DNA of 64,000 bases from J095 sp964517605 (GCA_964517605.1 CAZFCE010000009.1:62001-126000), one strand, 5' to 3'. Numbered from the stretch's first letter, positions 16,319 through 25,620 are shown. Notes: generated by a model from the sequence alone, not told the origin. Translations and numbers: made by a program.

Positions 16319-17160
16319 CCCGCCAACAAACCCAAAAAATTGCCACGGTAGTGATTACCTCCGTGGCCGCGGTGGTGGTTATTCCGATTGTGCTGGTGAT
16401 TTTGTTTATTGTGGTTAACGGCCTGCCCGCCATCAGTTGGGTGTTTTTAACCCAGCCACCCAGCAACGGCATGCGCGAAGGCGGCATTATGCCGGCCATT
16501 CTGGGCACCATCATTCTTACCTTTGGCACGGCCATTGCCTCGTTTCCGCTGGGGATTGGCGCGGCCATTTACCTGGCCGAATACGCCGGCGACAACCGCT
16601 TAACGCGCTGGGTGCGGCTGGCGATTGTGAACCTGGCCGGCATCCCTTCGATTGTGTACGGCCTGTTTGGGCTGGGCGCGTTTGTGCTGTTTTTGAACAT
16701 GGGCACCTCGATTATTGCCGGCTCGTTAACGCTGGGGCTGCTTACCCTGCCGGTGGTCATCAGCACCGCCGAAGAAGCCATTAACGCCGTGCCGCAGCAG
16801 TTTCGCACGGTAAGCCTGAGTTTGGGCGCAACGCGCTGGCAAACCATTTGGCACCAGGTGTTGCCGCACGCCCTGCCCGGCATTGTCACCGGCATTATTT
16901 TGGGGTTGGGCCGCGCCGCCGGAGAAACCGCCCCCATTTTGTTTACCGTGGCGGCGTTTTACCTGCCGGAACTACCCAAATCTATGTTTGACCAAAGCAT
17001 GGCCCTGCCCTACCACCTGTACGTAATTGCCACACAGGTGCCGGGCATGCCGCTGCAAATTCAATACGGAACGGCACTGGTGCTGATGCTGCTGGTGCTA
17101 TCGCTAACGCTGGTAGCCACCTTTTTCCGCACCAGCATGCGCCGCCGCCGGGAGTGGTAA
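16315..17160 (+). CDS. pstA: phosphate ABC transporter permease PstA
   Basis: A 281-aa permease with six helices. The coupling loop reads 'LSLGATRWQTIWHQVLPHALPGIV', and 'GIPSIVYGLFGLGAFVLF' and 'GRAAGETAPILFT' are typical of PstA. It pairs with PstC to form the channel. The last codons include the GGAG that serves the next gene. Confidence 0.95.
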   Translation: MTRQQTQKIATVVITSVAAVVVIPIVLVILFIVVNGLPAISWVFLTQPPSNGMREGGIMPAILGTIILTFGTAIASFPLGIGAAIYLAEYAGDNRLTRWVRLAIVNLAGIPSIVYGLFGLGAFVLFLNMGTSIIAGSLTLGLLTLPVVISTAEEAINAVPQQFRTVSLSLGATRWQTIWHQVLPHALPGIVTGIILGLGRAAGETAPILFTVAAFYLPELPKSMFDQSMALPYHLYVIATQVPGMPLQIQYGTALVLMLLVLSLTLVATFFRTSMRRRREW

Positions 17161-17162
17161 CT

Positions 17163-17918
17163 ATGACCGCCAAAATCTCAGTTCAGAATGTGTTTTTTAC
17201 CTACACCGACGACGGCACCGAGGCGCTACGGAACATCAATTTAGAAATTGCGCCCAACCAGGTGTTTGTGCTGTTTGGCCCGGCCCGCAGCGGCAAAAGC
17301 ACGCTGCTGCGGCTGTTTAACCGCCTGTGCGATTTAACCGATAAAACCGAGCGGCAGGGCACTATTCTGTTTAACAACCAGGATATTTTTGCCCCCGGCG
17401 TGGATGTAAGCCATTTGCGCCGCCGCATTAGCATGGTGTTTGCCATTCCCACCCCGCTGCCCGGCTCCATCCGCGATAACCTGACCTACGGGCTGCGTAT
17501 GGCCGGCCTTAAAGACGAGCGCACCCTGGCCGAACGGGTTGAAAAATCGTTGCGGCAGGCCGCCCTGTGGGACGAGGTGAAGGACCGGCTGGATACCTCG
17601 GCGTTTGCCCTGTCGGGCGGGCAAAAACAGCGGTTGTGCATTGCCCGCAGCCTGGCCCTGGAGCCGGAAGTGCTGCTGCTGGACAACCCCACCTCCGGCC
17701 TGGACCCCATTTCCACCAGCCAGGTGGAGGACTCGCTGTACAAGCTAAAACAGCGGTACACCATTGTAATGGTGCCGCACAGCGTGCAGCAGGCGGCGCG
17801 GGTGGCCGATAACGCCGGCTTTTTGCTGGACGGTGAACTGATCGAAGTGGGCAGCCGGTTGTTTACTTTTCCCCGTGATAAACGCACCGAAGATTACGTA
17901 ACAGGACGTTTTGGCTAA
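17163..17918 (+). CDS. pstB: PstB-like ATPase 1 with defective catalytic glutamate and Q-loop
   Basis: A 251-aa PstB-family ATPase. Walker A is intact ('GPARSGKST'), the ABC signature is canonical ('LSGGQKQR'), and the H-loop His is present ('VPHSVQQ'). Two key residues are changed: the Q-loop reads 'MVFAIPTPLP' (Gln to Ala), and Walker B reads 'LLLDNPTSGLDP' (catalytic Glu to Asn). Its own ATP site should therefore not hydrolyse efficiently. The ATG at 17163 is chosen, with GGAG 8 nt upstream; a GTG at 17154 is possible. Its stop abuts the second pstB, with which it probably heterodimerises. Confidence 0.9.
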   Translation: MTAKISVQNVFFTYTDDGTEALRNINLEIAPNQVFVLFGPARSGKSTLLRLFNRLCDLTDKTERQGTILFNNQDIFAPGVDVSHLRRRISMVFAIPTPLPGSIRDNLTYGLRMAGLKDERTLAERVEKSLRQAALWDEVKDRLDTSAFALSGGQKQRLCIARSLALEPEVLLLDNPTSGLDPISTSQVEDSLYKLKQRYTIVMVPHSVQQAARVADNAGFLLDGELIEVGSRLFTFPRDKRTEDYVTGRFG

Positions 17919-18673
17919 TGAATAACAAAATTGAAGTAAACAACTTTAGCTTTTTTTACGGCGGGTTTCAGGCTTTGATTGACCTGAGCCTGGGCATTCC
18001 CCAAAACCAGATCACCGCCCTGATTGGCCCATCGGGGTGCGGCAAATCCACATTTTTGCGCTCGCTCAACCGGATGAACGATACCATTGCCAAAACCAGA
18101 GTTGAAGGCCAGATTATAATGGATGGCAAAAATATTTACGACCCGGATGTGGATGTGGTAGAATTACGCCAACGCGTTGGCATGGTCTTCCAGCGGCCCA
18201 ATCCATTCCCGCAAAGTATATTTGAAAACGTCGCTTTTGGCCCGCGAGTATTGGGGCTAACCAAAACCCACAACCTGGCCGAACTGGTGCGCGAAAGCCT
18301 GGAAAATGTTACGCTCTGGGACGAGGTTAAACACCGGCTAAACGGCCCGGCCCTGGATTTGAATCCCGGCCAGCAGCAACGCCTATGCATTGCCCGCACC
18401 ATCGCCGTAAAGCCGGAGGTCATTTTAATGGATGAGCCGTGTTCGGCGCTGGACCCGGTGGCCACGCTACGGATAGAAGAGCTAATGCGCGAACTGGCCC
18501 AAAAATACACCATTGTGATTGTTACCCACAACATGCAGCAGGCGGCGCGGGCCTCACACTGGACGGGCTTTTTCTGGCTGGGGCGGCTGGTTGAATTTAA
18601 CCCCACGTCAGAACTGTTCAACACCCCTCGCCATGAGCTAACCGAGGCTTATATTACCGGCCGGCGCGGTTAA
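17918..18673 (+). CDS. pstB: PstB-like ATPase 2 with degenerate signature motif
   Basis: A 251-aa PstB-family ATPase. Walker A 'GPSGCGKST', Q-loop 'MVFQRPNPFP', Walker B 'ILMDEPCSALDP' and H-loop 'VTHNMQQ' are all canonical. The ABC signature, however, reads 'LNPGQQQR' where LSGGQ is expected; the codons are clear (TTG AAT CCC GGC CAG). Thus its defects are the mirror image of those in ATPase 1. Together they would form one working site (Walker motifs here, signature from ATPase 1) and one degenerate site. Its first codon overlaps the previous stop by 1 nt (TAATG). Confidence 0.9.
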   Translation: MNNKIEVNNFSFFYGGFQALIDLSLGIPQNQITALIGPSGCGKSTFLRSLNRMNDTIAKTRVEGQIIMDGKNIYDPDVDVVELRQRVGMVFQRPNPFPQSIFENVAFGPRVLGLTKTHNLAELVRESLENVTLWDEVKHRLNGPALDLNPGQQQRLCIARTIAVKPEVILMDEPCSALDPVATLRIEELMRELAQKYTIVIVTHNMQQAARASHWTGFFWLGRLVEFNPTSELFNTPRHELTEAYITGRRG

Positions 18674-18775
18674 TCCCGGTAAAAATCTATGTATTCCTGC
18701 TCAACCCGCCGCCGTGTTGGGCCAACTTTACGGGCAACCGGAAAACAAAAATAAAGAAACAGAGGAGATTTACCA

Positions 18776-19456
18776 ATGGTACTACGGGAACGCTTTGAAA
18801 AAGAACTGAATGAACTCCAGGCCGGTATTTTGCGAATGGGCGACATGGTTGACGACGAGTTGCAACTGGCGCTCAAGGCGCTGGATACCCTGGATACCGA
18901 TCTGGCCAGGCAGGTTTTTGCCGCCGACAAAAAGGTTAACCAGTTGCGCTTTGAACTGGAAGCCCGCTGCACCACGTTAATTGTTACCCAACAGCCCGCC
19001 GCCAGCGACGTGCGCAGCATTATTGCCGCCATGAACATGATTGTTGATATTGAACGCATGGGCGATCAGGCCAAAGGTATTGCCAAAGTGATTCCTCACA
19101 TGCTCAAATACCCCGATAGCCCGCGCCCCGCCGAACTCAGGCCGATGGGCAGCCTGGTTAGCCAAATGCTCAAACAGGCCATGATTGCCTACGCCCACAA
19201 CAATGTTGATTTGGCCCACGCCATAAGCAAACAGGATGACGAAGTGGACAAGCTGTACGCCCGCGTTTTTAACCAGATTATGGAACACATGGCCCAAACC
19301 AGCGATCCCAAACAGGTAGAAACCTGCTACGAAATTCTGCGGTCGGCCCGCGAACTGGAACGCTTTGGCGACCTGGCGACCAACATTGCCGAGCGGGTGG
19401 TGTACAAAGTTACCGGCGCTATGTACGAAACCAACCTGGATAACGACAACCAGTAA
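18776..19456 (+). CDS. phoU: phosphate signalling regulator PhoU
   Basis: A 226-aa two-repeat PhoU. Each half has the metal-cluster helix motif: 'MIVDIERMGDQAKGIA' and 'ARELERFGDLATNIAERV'. PhoU connects Pst transporter state to the Pho two-component system as a negative regulator. It ends the pst operon; GAGGAG precedes the ATG, 102 bp after the second pstB. Confidence 0.95.
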   Translation: MVLRERFEKELNELQAGILRMGDMVDDELQLALKALDTLDTDLARQVFAADKKVNQLRFELEARCTTLIVTQQPAASDVRSIIAAMNMIVDIERMGDQAKGIAKVIPHMLKYPDSPRPAELRPMGSLVSQMLKQAMIAYAHNNVDLAHAISKQDDEVDKLYARVFNQIMEHMAQTSDPKQVETCYEILRSARELERFGDLATNIAERVVYKVTGAMYETNLDNDNQ

Positions 19457-19493
19457 CGCCGGTTTTTCCGGCCACAAAACAAGCGCAGGCAGA

Positions 19494-19580
19494 CAAGCAA
19501 CGTGCAATCAAATGGATTGCCGTTGCTTGTTTGAGCGTTTATACCAACAAAGCCGCCTGATCAGGCGGCTTTGTTTTATT
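19494..19580. terminator. bidirectional terminator region after phoU
   Basis: A first hairpin with AAGCAACG..CGTTGCTT arms (about 19494-19528) is followed by a perfect 30-bp palindrome (19546-19575, core GCCGCCTGATCAGGCGGC) with flanking A and T runs. It separates convergent genes. Confidence 0.85.
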
Positions 19581-21508
19581 TACGGGGCAATCACCACACC
19601 GGGGATTTTTACATAGTCGCTTTGAAACTGGCCGGCGCTATCCAAAATTTGCAGCCGGGCGCCGCTGCCGGCCTCGTAAAGCCCTATCAGCAAATCATAC
19701 GTGCCGGGCAAAATATCGAGCGGCAACGGCAGCAGGTGCAAATCGGTAATGCGCTCGCCGGGCTGCCAGTTGGGGGTGGCGTAAAACCCCTGCTGCGGCT
19801 GGCCATCACTTTGGGCCACAATGCGCCGGTTGGCATCTACCAACTGCACAAACACGGTAAAATCATTGGCCACGGGCGCGACAGCCTGCCAGAACAACGT
19901 AACATTGAGCATAGTGTTGGGGGCCGCCGGCCGGTTGAACGTTGCGCCGGTCAGCGTGATTTGCCGGTTAAAATCGGCGTTAATGGGGATGATGGCCGCG
20001 GCGGGCGCGCTTTCGGTATTCACTTTGATGCCGGTGCGGCGGCTGAACACCAGCAACGGCTCGGCCATGCCATCGAGTTGCAGGCTGTGGCGCATGGCAT
20101 AATCCTGCTGAAACCATTTGGCCCCCTGAATTTCGGGCAGCCACAACGCGCCCACCACCACCAAATCCGGCTTGTGCTCACGGATGGCGTAGCCAAAGTC
20201 GCCTTCGGCAATGTGAGCGGCCACGTCGGGTTGGGCCAGCCCCACAATATCAATAATGCGCCGCCCCGACCAGTAGCCCAAATGGCCAATATCAATGGTC
20301 GCCAGCGTAGCCGAGGCGCTGGTGTTAGCCACCAGCCAGCGGGCGGCGGGCGGGTAGGCCAGCGCCTTCCAATCGGGGTTGGCAGCGATAATAGCGCGGG
20401 TAACGGGATACACCGTTTGCGTTAACAGAATGGCAAACCCAACCACCGCTGCACTCGCTACCACCGCATCGGTGTGGCGGCGCGCGGCCACAGCCGGCAG
20501 CCAGCGGCGCGTTGCCCCAACTACCAACTCAACCACAAGCTGCACGCCCCGGCCAATCAGCAGGGCCGGGCCGGGCGTAATCGGGGCGTAATACCAGGCC
20601 GCAAAGGTTACTTGCAGCCCCTCAAACAGGGCCACGTACAGCAAATCTCGCGCCACCACAACAAGCCACTGCCGCTCCCGCCGGATTACGGCGATCAACC
20701 CCAACACGTACAGCACCGGAAAAACAAAAAAGGCGTAGGTGTAATGCCTGATCCACTCTTTCCAGTAGTGATAAAAGCCGCTGATGAAATAATCGCCCAG
20801 CCAATTGATTTTGCCCTGCGCGGTTTTGGCTTGCAGCGTGGCCGGAAACGGCGAGCCGTAATAGACCGTGGCAAACAAATACCAGCCGGCGGGAATGGCG
20901 ATCGCCGGGATAATCAGCCGCCAGCGCAGCCGCCGGGTGGTTAAAAAATCGTAGGTGAGCAGGCACGCGCCCACCAGCACGGCATCACCGCGCATCATCA
21001 CCGTGGCCCCGGTGAGCAGCCCGGCCAACAGATAGCGCCGGGCGGCGTAGGCATTCAGCGCTGCCAGCGCCAGCGCCACATACAGATAGCTTTCCATACT
21101 AAAGGCAATAACCAGCAGCGGCATCAGGCTGAGCAGTAGCGCCCCGGTTAGCCCGGTAATCCGGCCCGATAGCCGCCGGCCCAGATCGTAGGCCAGCATG
21201 GGAATCAGCATTGCCAGCGTAATGTTCAACACCAGCGCCGCCACCGGCGCCGAGCCAAAAACCCAAACGCCCGCCGCCACCAGCATGGCGTACAGCGGCG
21301 TGGTTGTTACCTGCACGCGCTCGCCTACGTTGTAAACAAAGCCGCGCCCGTAAGCCAGGTTTTCGCTCACGCGAAAGGTAATCATGGCATCATCGGCGAT
21401 AATGTGGCGGGCCTGCCAGCCGCTCCACAAGCCCACCAGCCCCAGCGCCACCAGCAGCGCCACATCGAGCGGCTGCGTTTTAATCCACGTTTGCAGTTTG
21501 GTAAACAC
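19580..21508 (-). CDS. large GT-C-like membrane glycosyltransferase
   Basis: A polytopic protein (about 642 aa). The first periplasmic loop holds 'IIADDAMITFRVSENLAYGRGFVYN', the acidic DD motif and YGxGxVYN pattern seen in arabinosyl/mannosyl GT-C enzymes. About 11 helices are followed by a soluble beta-rich C-terminal domain (last 170 residues, 'MLNVTLFWQAVAPVANDFTVFVQLVD', ending 'LLIGLYEAGSGARLQILD'). I choose GTG 21508, with GAGG 5 nt upstream, because a TATAAT (21547-21542) falls within the longer ORF from 21571. Donor and acceptor are unknown. The same C-terminal module recurs in the 29196 gene. Confidence 0.8.
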   Translation of the reverse strand: MFTKLQTWIKTQPLDVALLVALGLVGLWSGWQARHIIADDAMITFRVSENLAYGRGFVYNVGERVQVTTTPLYAMLVAAGVWVFGSAPVAALVLNITLAMLIPMLAYDLGRRLSGRITGLTGALLLSLMPLLVIAFSMESYLYVALALAALNAYAARRYLLAGLLTGATVMMRGDAVLVGACLLTYDFLTTRRLRWRLIIPAIAIPAGWYLFATVYYGSPFPATLQAKTAQGKINWLGDYFISGFYHYWKEWIRHYTYAFFVFPVLYVLGLIAVIRRERQWLVVVARDLLYVALFEGLQVTFAAWYYAPITPGPALLIGRGVQLVVELVVGATRRWLPAVAARRHTDAVVASAAVVGFAILLTQTVYPVTRAIIAANPDWKALAYPPAARWLVANTSASATLATIDIGHLGYWSGRRIIDIVGLAQPDVAAHIAEGDFGYAIREHKPDLVVVGALWLPEIQGAKWFQQDYAMRHSLQLDGMAEPLLVFSRRTGIKVNTESAPAAAIIPINADFNRQITLTGATFNRPAAPNTMLNVTLFWQAVAPVANDFTVFVQLVDANRRIVAQSDGQPQQGFYATPNWQPGERITDLHLLPLPLDILPGTYDLLIGLYEAGSGARLQILDSAGQFQSDYVKIPGVVIAP

Positions 21509-21644
21509 CGCGTCCTCAATCAATAAAAATTTCAGCGGGGCATTATACCTCAAACCGCCGTTACGCCCCAATTTAACCGTGGGGCGCGTTTTGAAAGTAA
21601 TCGCCGGGATGATTTTTGGCCGGATAGAAAATTATGGCAAGCGG

Positions 21645-21653
21645 TGGTATACT
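21645..21653 (+). promoter_or_regulatory. extended -10 promoter of the UPF0182 gene
   Basis: TGGTATACT, an extended -10, with TAGAAA 17 nt upstream (21625-21630). The identical TGGTATACT occurs before the transaldolase gene. Confidence 0.6.
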
Positions 21654-21691
21654 TATTTTGAGCTTGATCCTACGGTGGAGCCGATAATTTT

Positions 21692-24517
21692 ATGAAAATT
21701 CCTGGTCAAAACGACGATGGGCATCTGCCCAAAATGCCGCGCATGCCCCGCATGCCACGTATTCCCCGCCTGAAAACCGGCGCGCGACTGCGCCTGTGGA
21801 CGCTAATCGGGCTGGGATTGGGTGTTTATTTGCTGGTAAATTTTGGCGTGGGGCTGTACACGGATTATTTGTGGTTTCAACAACTCAACCTGACGCCGGT
21901 GTTTTTAACCACGTTCTGGGCGCAGTTGGGCGTGGGGCTGACTGTGGCGGCGCTATTTGCCGCCATTTTCTGGGCCAATGCCTTTATTGCCCGCTGGCAA
22001 TCGCTGCGGAATTTGCTGTTTATCAGCGATGACATGCTGGTGGCACAACGTTTTGTGGCCTGGCTGATTGGAGCGGCGGGGCTGTTTTTGGCCTGGCTGG
22101 TGGGCATGGCGGCGGCAACCAACTGGCTGATGATACTGCAATTTTTTCACCAGCAGCCGTTCAACCTGGTTGAGCCTGTTTTTAACATGGATGTGGGCTT
22201 TTACGTGTTCACCCTGCCGTTTTTGCATTTTGGGCAAAGCTGGCTGCAACTAACTCTGGTGGCGGCGCTGCTGGGATCGCTGGCGGTGTACGCGCTGGCG
22301 CAGCAAAACAATCTCATCGAAGGCCGGCTGACAATTTTGCCGCACGTGCAGTTGCACATGTCAATTTTGGGGGCGCTGATCTTTTTGGTGTTCGCCTTTG
22401 GCCACTGGTTAAGCCGGTTTGATTTAATGTATTCCACCCGGGGCGTGGCTTTTGGGGCCAGCTACACCGATGTGAATGTATCGCTGCCGGCGTTGTGGGT
22501 TATGGTGGTGGTGGCGGCGGGCGCGGCGATAACGCTGCTGGCCAACATTGGGCTGCGCCGCCCGGCGCTCAGTTTGCTGGCCATTTTTGGCTGGGTGATG
22601 GTGGGCATCATCGGTACCGGTTTTGCGCCCGGTCTCATTCAGCGTTACGTGGTAGAACCCAACGAGTTGGCCCGCGAAACGCCGTACATCAAAAACCACA
22701 TCGAGTTTACCAACCGGGCTTACGGGCTGGATAAAACCCATGAAAGCGACTTTCCCAGGCTGGAGCCGCTCACCCCGGAAAAAATCGCCGCCGAAGGCAC
22801 GTTTTTAAAAAACGTGCGCCTGTGGGATTACCGCCCGTTGCAGCAAACCTACCAGCAAATCCAGGCCATCCGCCTGTATTACCACTTTTTTGATGTTGAT
22901 TTTGACCGCTACACCATTGACGGCCAACTGCGGCAGGTGGCGCTGGCCGCCCGTGAACTGGACAAAAGCCAGTTGCAATCGCCTACCTGGCTCACCCAAA
23001 AGCTGCAATTTACGCACGGCTACGGCCTGGTAATGAACCCCATCAACGAAGTTACCCGCGAAGGTTTGCCGCAACTGTGGATAAAAGACCTGCCGCCGGT
23101 AGCCACCGCCGGCAACCTGGCCATTAACCGCCCCGAAATTTATTACGGCGAAGGCGCGGGCGATTACGTGTTTGTTAACACCACCGAACGCGAATTTAAC
23201 TACCCCAGCGGCGAGCAAAACGTTTTTACCCAATACGCCGGCACCGGCGGCGTGGTGATGGACGGCCTGCTCAAAAAACTGGCCTTTGCGGTGCGGCTGG
23301 CCGATTTGAACATGTTGCTCAGCCAGGAGTTTACCCCGGCCAGCCGGGTAATGCTTTACCGCAACATTGGCGAGCGCGTGCGCGCCATCGCCCCGTTTTT
23401 AAGCTACGACCACGACCCCTACCTGATTGTTAACCAAACCGACGGGCGGCTGTACTGGCTGCAAGATGCCTACACCACCACAGACCGTTTTCCCTACGCC
23501 CAGCCCAAAAACAACCTCAACTACATCCGCAACTCCGTAAAAGTTTTAATTGATGCCTACAATGGCGACGTTACCTTTTACATCACCGATCCCGCCGACC
23601 CGCTGGTGCGCAGCTACGCCGCCATCTTCCCCAGCCTGTTCACGCCAATGGAGCAAATGCCTGCCTGGGTGCGCGCCCACATGCGCTACCCCGAAGACAT
23701 GTTCCGCCTGCAAGCCGAACTGTACCGCACCTACCACATGCGCGATGTGAATGTGTTTTACAACAAAGAGGATTTGTGGCAGGTGCCCAACGAGGTGTTT
23801 GCCGGTAACACTCAGCCGGTTGAGCCGTACTACGTTGTTTTAAAACTGCCCGACCAGGCCGAAAGCGAATTTGTGCTGATTCAGCCCTTTACGCCCAACA
23901 ACAAGGATAACCTCACCGCCTGGATGGCCGCCCGCTCCGACGGCCAAAATTACGGCCAACTGGTCACCTATCGTTTTCCCAAACAGGAATTGATTTTTGG
24001 GCCGCTGCAAATCGAAGGGCGGATTGACCAAAACCCCGAAATTTCATCGCAAATTACGTTGTGGGATCAGGGCGGCTCCGAGGTAATCCGGGGCAACCTG
24101 CTGGTGCTGCCCCTGGGCAACTCGCTGTTGTACGCCGAGCCGCTCTACCTGCGGGCCGAAAACGGGCAAATCCCCGAATTGAAGCGGGTTATCCTGGCCA
24201 CCGGCGATACTATTGTGATGCGCCCCACGCTGGCCGAGGCGCTGCAAGCCCTGTTTGAGCAAAGCGGCCCAACTGTGCCCATGCCGGTTAAACCCGAAGT
24301 TGAACCATCCGCCCCCACCCCGACGGAAGCCGCGCCCGCCATTACCATGGATTACGCCGGCAAAAGCGTGGCCCAACTGGCCCAACTGGCCTCGCAACAC
24401 TACGAGGCGGCGCAGGCAGCCCTTCACCGGGGCGATTGGGCCACCTACGGCCAGGAACTGGATCAAATGAAAGCCGCCATTGACGCGCTGGTAAAAGTTA
24501 CCGGTACCCCCAAATAA
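21692..24517 (+). CDS. UPF0182 family giant membrane protein
   Basis: A 941-aa protein of the UPF0182 (COG1615) family. Seven or so transmembrane helices occupy the first 300 residues. A large extracytoplasmic region follows, with conserved blocks 'YVVEPNELARETPYIKNHIEFTNRAYGLD', 'LWDYRPLQQTYQQIQAIRLYYHFFDVD', 'YPEDMFRLQAELYRTYHM' and 'PFTPNNKDNLTAWMAARSDG'. A Pro/Glu-rich tail (about 865-890) and a terminal helical segment end it. The family is widespread in actinobacteria, cyanobacteria and Chloroflexota and has no established function. It appears to be monocistronic. Confidence 0.95.
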   Translation: MKIPGQNDDGHLPKMPRMPRMPRIPRLKTGARLRLWTLIGLGLGVYLLVNFGVGLYTDYLWFQQLNLTPVFLTTFWAQLGVGLTVAALFAAIFWANAFIARWQSLRNLLFISDDMLVAQRFVAWLIGAAGLFLAWLVGMAAATNWLMILQFFHQQPFNLVEPVFNMDVGFYVFTLPFLHFGQSWLQLTLVAALLGSLAVYALAQQNNLIEGRLTILPHVQLHMSILGALIFLVFAFGHWLSRFDLMYSTRGVAFGASYTDVNVSLPALWVMVVVAAGAAITLLANIGLRRPALSLLAIFGWVMVGIIGTGFAPGLIQRYVVEPNELARETPYIKNHIEFTNRAYGLDKTHESDFPRLEPLTPEKIAAEGTFLKNVRLWDYRPLQQTYQQIQAIRLYYHFFDVDFDRYTIDGQLRQVALAARELDKSQLQSPTWLTQKLQFTHGYGLVMNPINEVTREGLPQLWIKDLPPVATAGNLAINRPEIYYGEGAGDYVFVNTTEREFNYPSGEQNVFTQYAGTGGVVMDGLLKKLAFAVRLADLNMLLSQEFTPASRVMLYRNIGERVRAIAPFLSYDHDPYLIVNQTDGRLYWLQDAYTTTDRFPYAQPKNNLNYIRNSVKVLIDAYNGDVTFYITDPADPLVRSYAAIFPSLFTPMEQMPAWVRAHMRYPEDMFRLQAELYRTYHMRDVNVFYNKEDLWQVPNEVFAGNTQPVEPYYVVLKLPDQAESEFVLIQPFTPNNKDNLTAWMAARSDGQNYGQLVTYRFPKQELIFGPLQIEGRIDQNPEISSQITLWDQGGSEVIRGNLLVLPLGNSLLYAEPLYLRAENGQIPELKRVILATGDTIVMRPTLAEALQALFEQSGPTVPMPVKPEVEPSAPTPTEAAPAITMDYAGKSVAQLAQLASQHYEAAQAALHRGDWATYGQELDQMKAAIDALVKVTGTPK

Positions 24518-24530
24518 ACAGCAACAAAAT

Positions 24531-24559
24531 TGCAGGCCACGTTTAAAACGTGGCCTGCA
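24531..24559 (+). repeat. hairpin element GGCCACGTTTAAAACGTGGCC
   Basis: An inverted repeat TGCAGGCCACGTTT/AAACGTGGCCTGCA 13 nt after the UPF0182 stop, with no T run. A near copy lies after etfD at 48266-48293. It may be an mRNA 3'-end stabiliser or a dispersed palindrome. Confidence 0.55.
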
Positions 24560-24580
24560 ACCGCAAATTCAGCCAAAAAC

Positions 24581-24612
24581 AAAAATCCCACCAAATTCGG
24601 TGGGATTTTTTA
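24581..24612. terminator. bidirectional intrinsic terminator
   Basis: AAAAATCCCACC/GGTGGGATTTTT (24581-24592 with 24599-24610), symmetrical A and T runs, between UPF0182 (plus) and tRNA-Phe (minus). Confidence 0.85.
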
Positions 24613-24685
24613 TGCCGAAGCCCAGACTTGAACTGGGGACCCTTTGATTTTCAGTCAAATGCTCTACCTACTGAGCTACCTCGGC
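24613..24685 (-). tRNA. tRNA-Phe (anticodon GAA)
   Basis: A 73-nt cloverleaf. The acceptor stem is GCCGAGG/CTTCGGC with discriminator A. The D arm is AGCTCAGTAGGTAGAGC. The anticodon loop CTGAAAA gives GAA, and the T arm contains GTTCAAG. CCA is not encoded. Confidence 0.95.
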
Positions 24686-24756
24686 GCACGTCACAGTTAA
24701 CCGCCAGCGATTAACTGTGGGGGATTATAGCACGGTCTCAATGGCTGGTCAAATTT

Positions 24757-24792
24757 GAAAACCGGGGCAACGCCGGCTGGCGCTGCCCCGGT
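24757..24792 (-). terminator. intrinsic terminator after the SPFH gene
   Basis: Inverted repeat ACCGGGGCA/TGCCCCGGT (24761-24769 with 2484-24792 region, right arm 24784-24792) with a GC-rich inner stem; the minus-strand transcript ends in TTTTC. Confidence 0.65.
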
Positions 24793-24800
24793 AAAGGCGG

Positions 24801-25583
24801 TTATTCGGATTGGGTTTGCTTTTGGATGATGTTGGTAACAGCCGAGAAAATATCAATTGGCACCGGAAAGATGATGGTTGAGTTCTTTTCCACGGCAATT
24901 TCGGTGAGGGTTTGCAAATATCGCAACTGAATAGAAGCCGGCTCGGTGGCGATAACTTTGGCCGCTTCGGCTAATTGTTTGGAGGCTTCGTACTCGCCGC
25001 TGGCGTGAATGATTTTGGCCCGTTTTTCGCGCTCGGCTTCGGCTTGTTTGGCCATGGCCCGCTGCATGGTTTGGGGCAATTCCACATCTTTTACTTCAAC
25101 CAGGGTTACTTTTACCCCCCACGGTTCGGTTTGTTCATCAATGATTTTTTGAAGCTGCTCGTTGACCTGTTCGCGGTGGGCCAGTAGTTCGTCCAGTTCG
25201 CTTTGGCCAATCACGTTACGCAGGGTGGTTTGCGCAATCTGCCACGTGGCGCGGCGGTAATCCTCAATTTGAATCACGGCCTTGCCGGGATCAATCACCC
25301 TAAAATAAACCACCGCGTTCACTTTGATGGTCACGTTGTCGCGGGAGATGGCTTCTTGGGCCGGCACATCAAGCGTAACCACGCGCAGGTCAATTTTGAT
25401 CATCCTGTCGATGAAGGGAATTATAAAGAAAATGCCGGGGCCTTTAGCGCCCACAAACCGGCCTAACCTAAAAATAACCCCCCGTTCATACTCCTGCACC
25501 ACCTTGATGGCCGAAAAGACCAGAAAGAAGATGATAACGCCCAAAAACAAAAAACACGGAATTAAACCTAAAATGGCTTCCAT
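24801..25583 (-). CDS. SPFH/stomatin-like (slipin) membrane protein
   Basis: A 260-aa stomatin/prohibitin homology protein. A single N-terminal helix ('LIPCFLFLGVIIFFLVFSAI') is followed by the band-7 domain: 'EYERGVIFRLGRF', 'PFIDRMIKIDLRVVTLDVPAQEAISRDNVTIKVNAVVYF', 'LRNVIGQSELDELLAHR', and the coiled segment 'AMAKQAEAEREKRAKIIHASGEYEAS'. Such proteins oligomerise at membranes. There is no NfeD partner, which is often found beside slipins. GAGGAGG precedes the ATG, 37 nt after the transaldolase stop, so the two are probably co-transcribed. Confidence 0.92.
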   Translation of the reverse strand: MEAILGLIPCFLFLGVIIFFLVFSAIKVVQEYERGVIFRLGRFVGAKGPGIFFIIPFIDRMIKIDLRVVTLDVPAQEAISRDNVTIKVNAVVYFRVIDPGKAVIQIEDYRRATWQIAQTTLRNVIGQSELDELLAHREQVNEQLQKIIDEQTEPWGVKVTLVEVKDVELPQTMQRAMAKQAEAEREKRAKIIHASGEYEASKQLAEAAKVIATEPASIQLRYLQTLTEIAVEKNSTIIFPVPIDIFSAVTNIIQKQTQSE

Positions 25584-25620
25584 CAGTTTTTACGCCTCCT
25601 CGCGTTAACCGGATAATTTA

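Noticed and set aside
17163..18673. One of the two pstB genes as a pseudogene
   Set aside because: Both frames are intact, full length and tightly coupled; the substitutions are complementary, which argues for function.
19546..19575. 30-bp perfect palindrome as operator or attachment site
   Set aside because: It lies between convergent genes with flanking A and T runs, as expected for a bidirectional terminator.
24613..24685. tRNA-Phe as integration site of a mobile element
   Set aside because: No integrase, no direct repeat of the tRNA end and ordinary composition on both sides.
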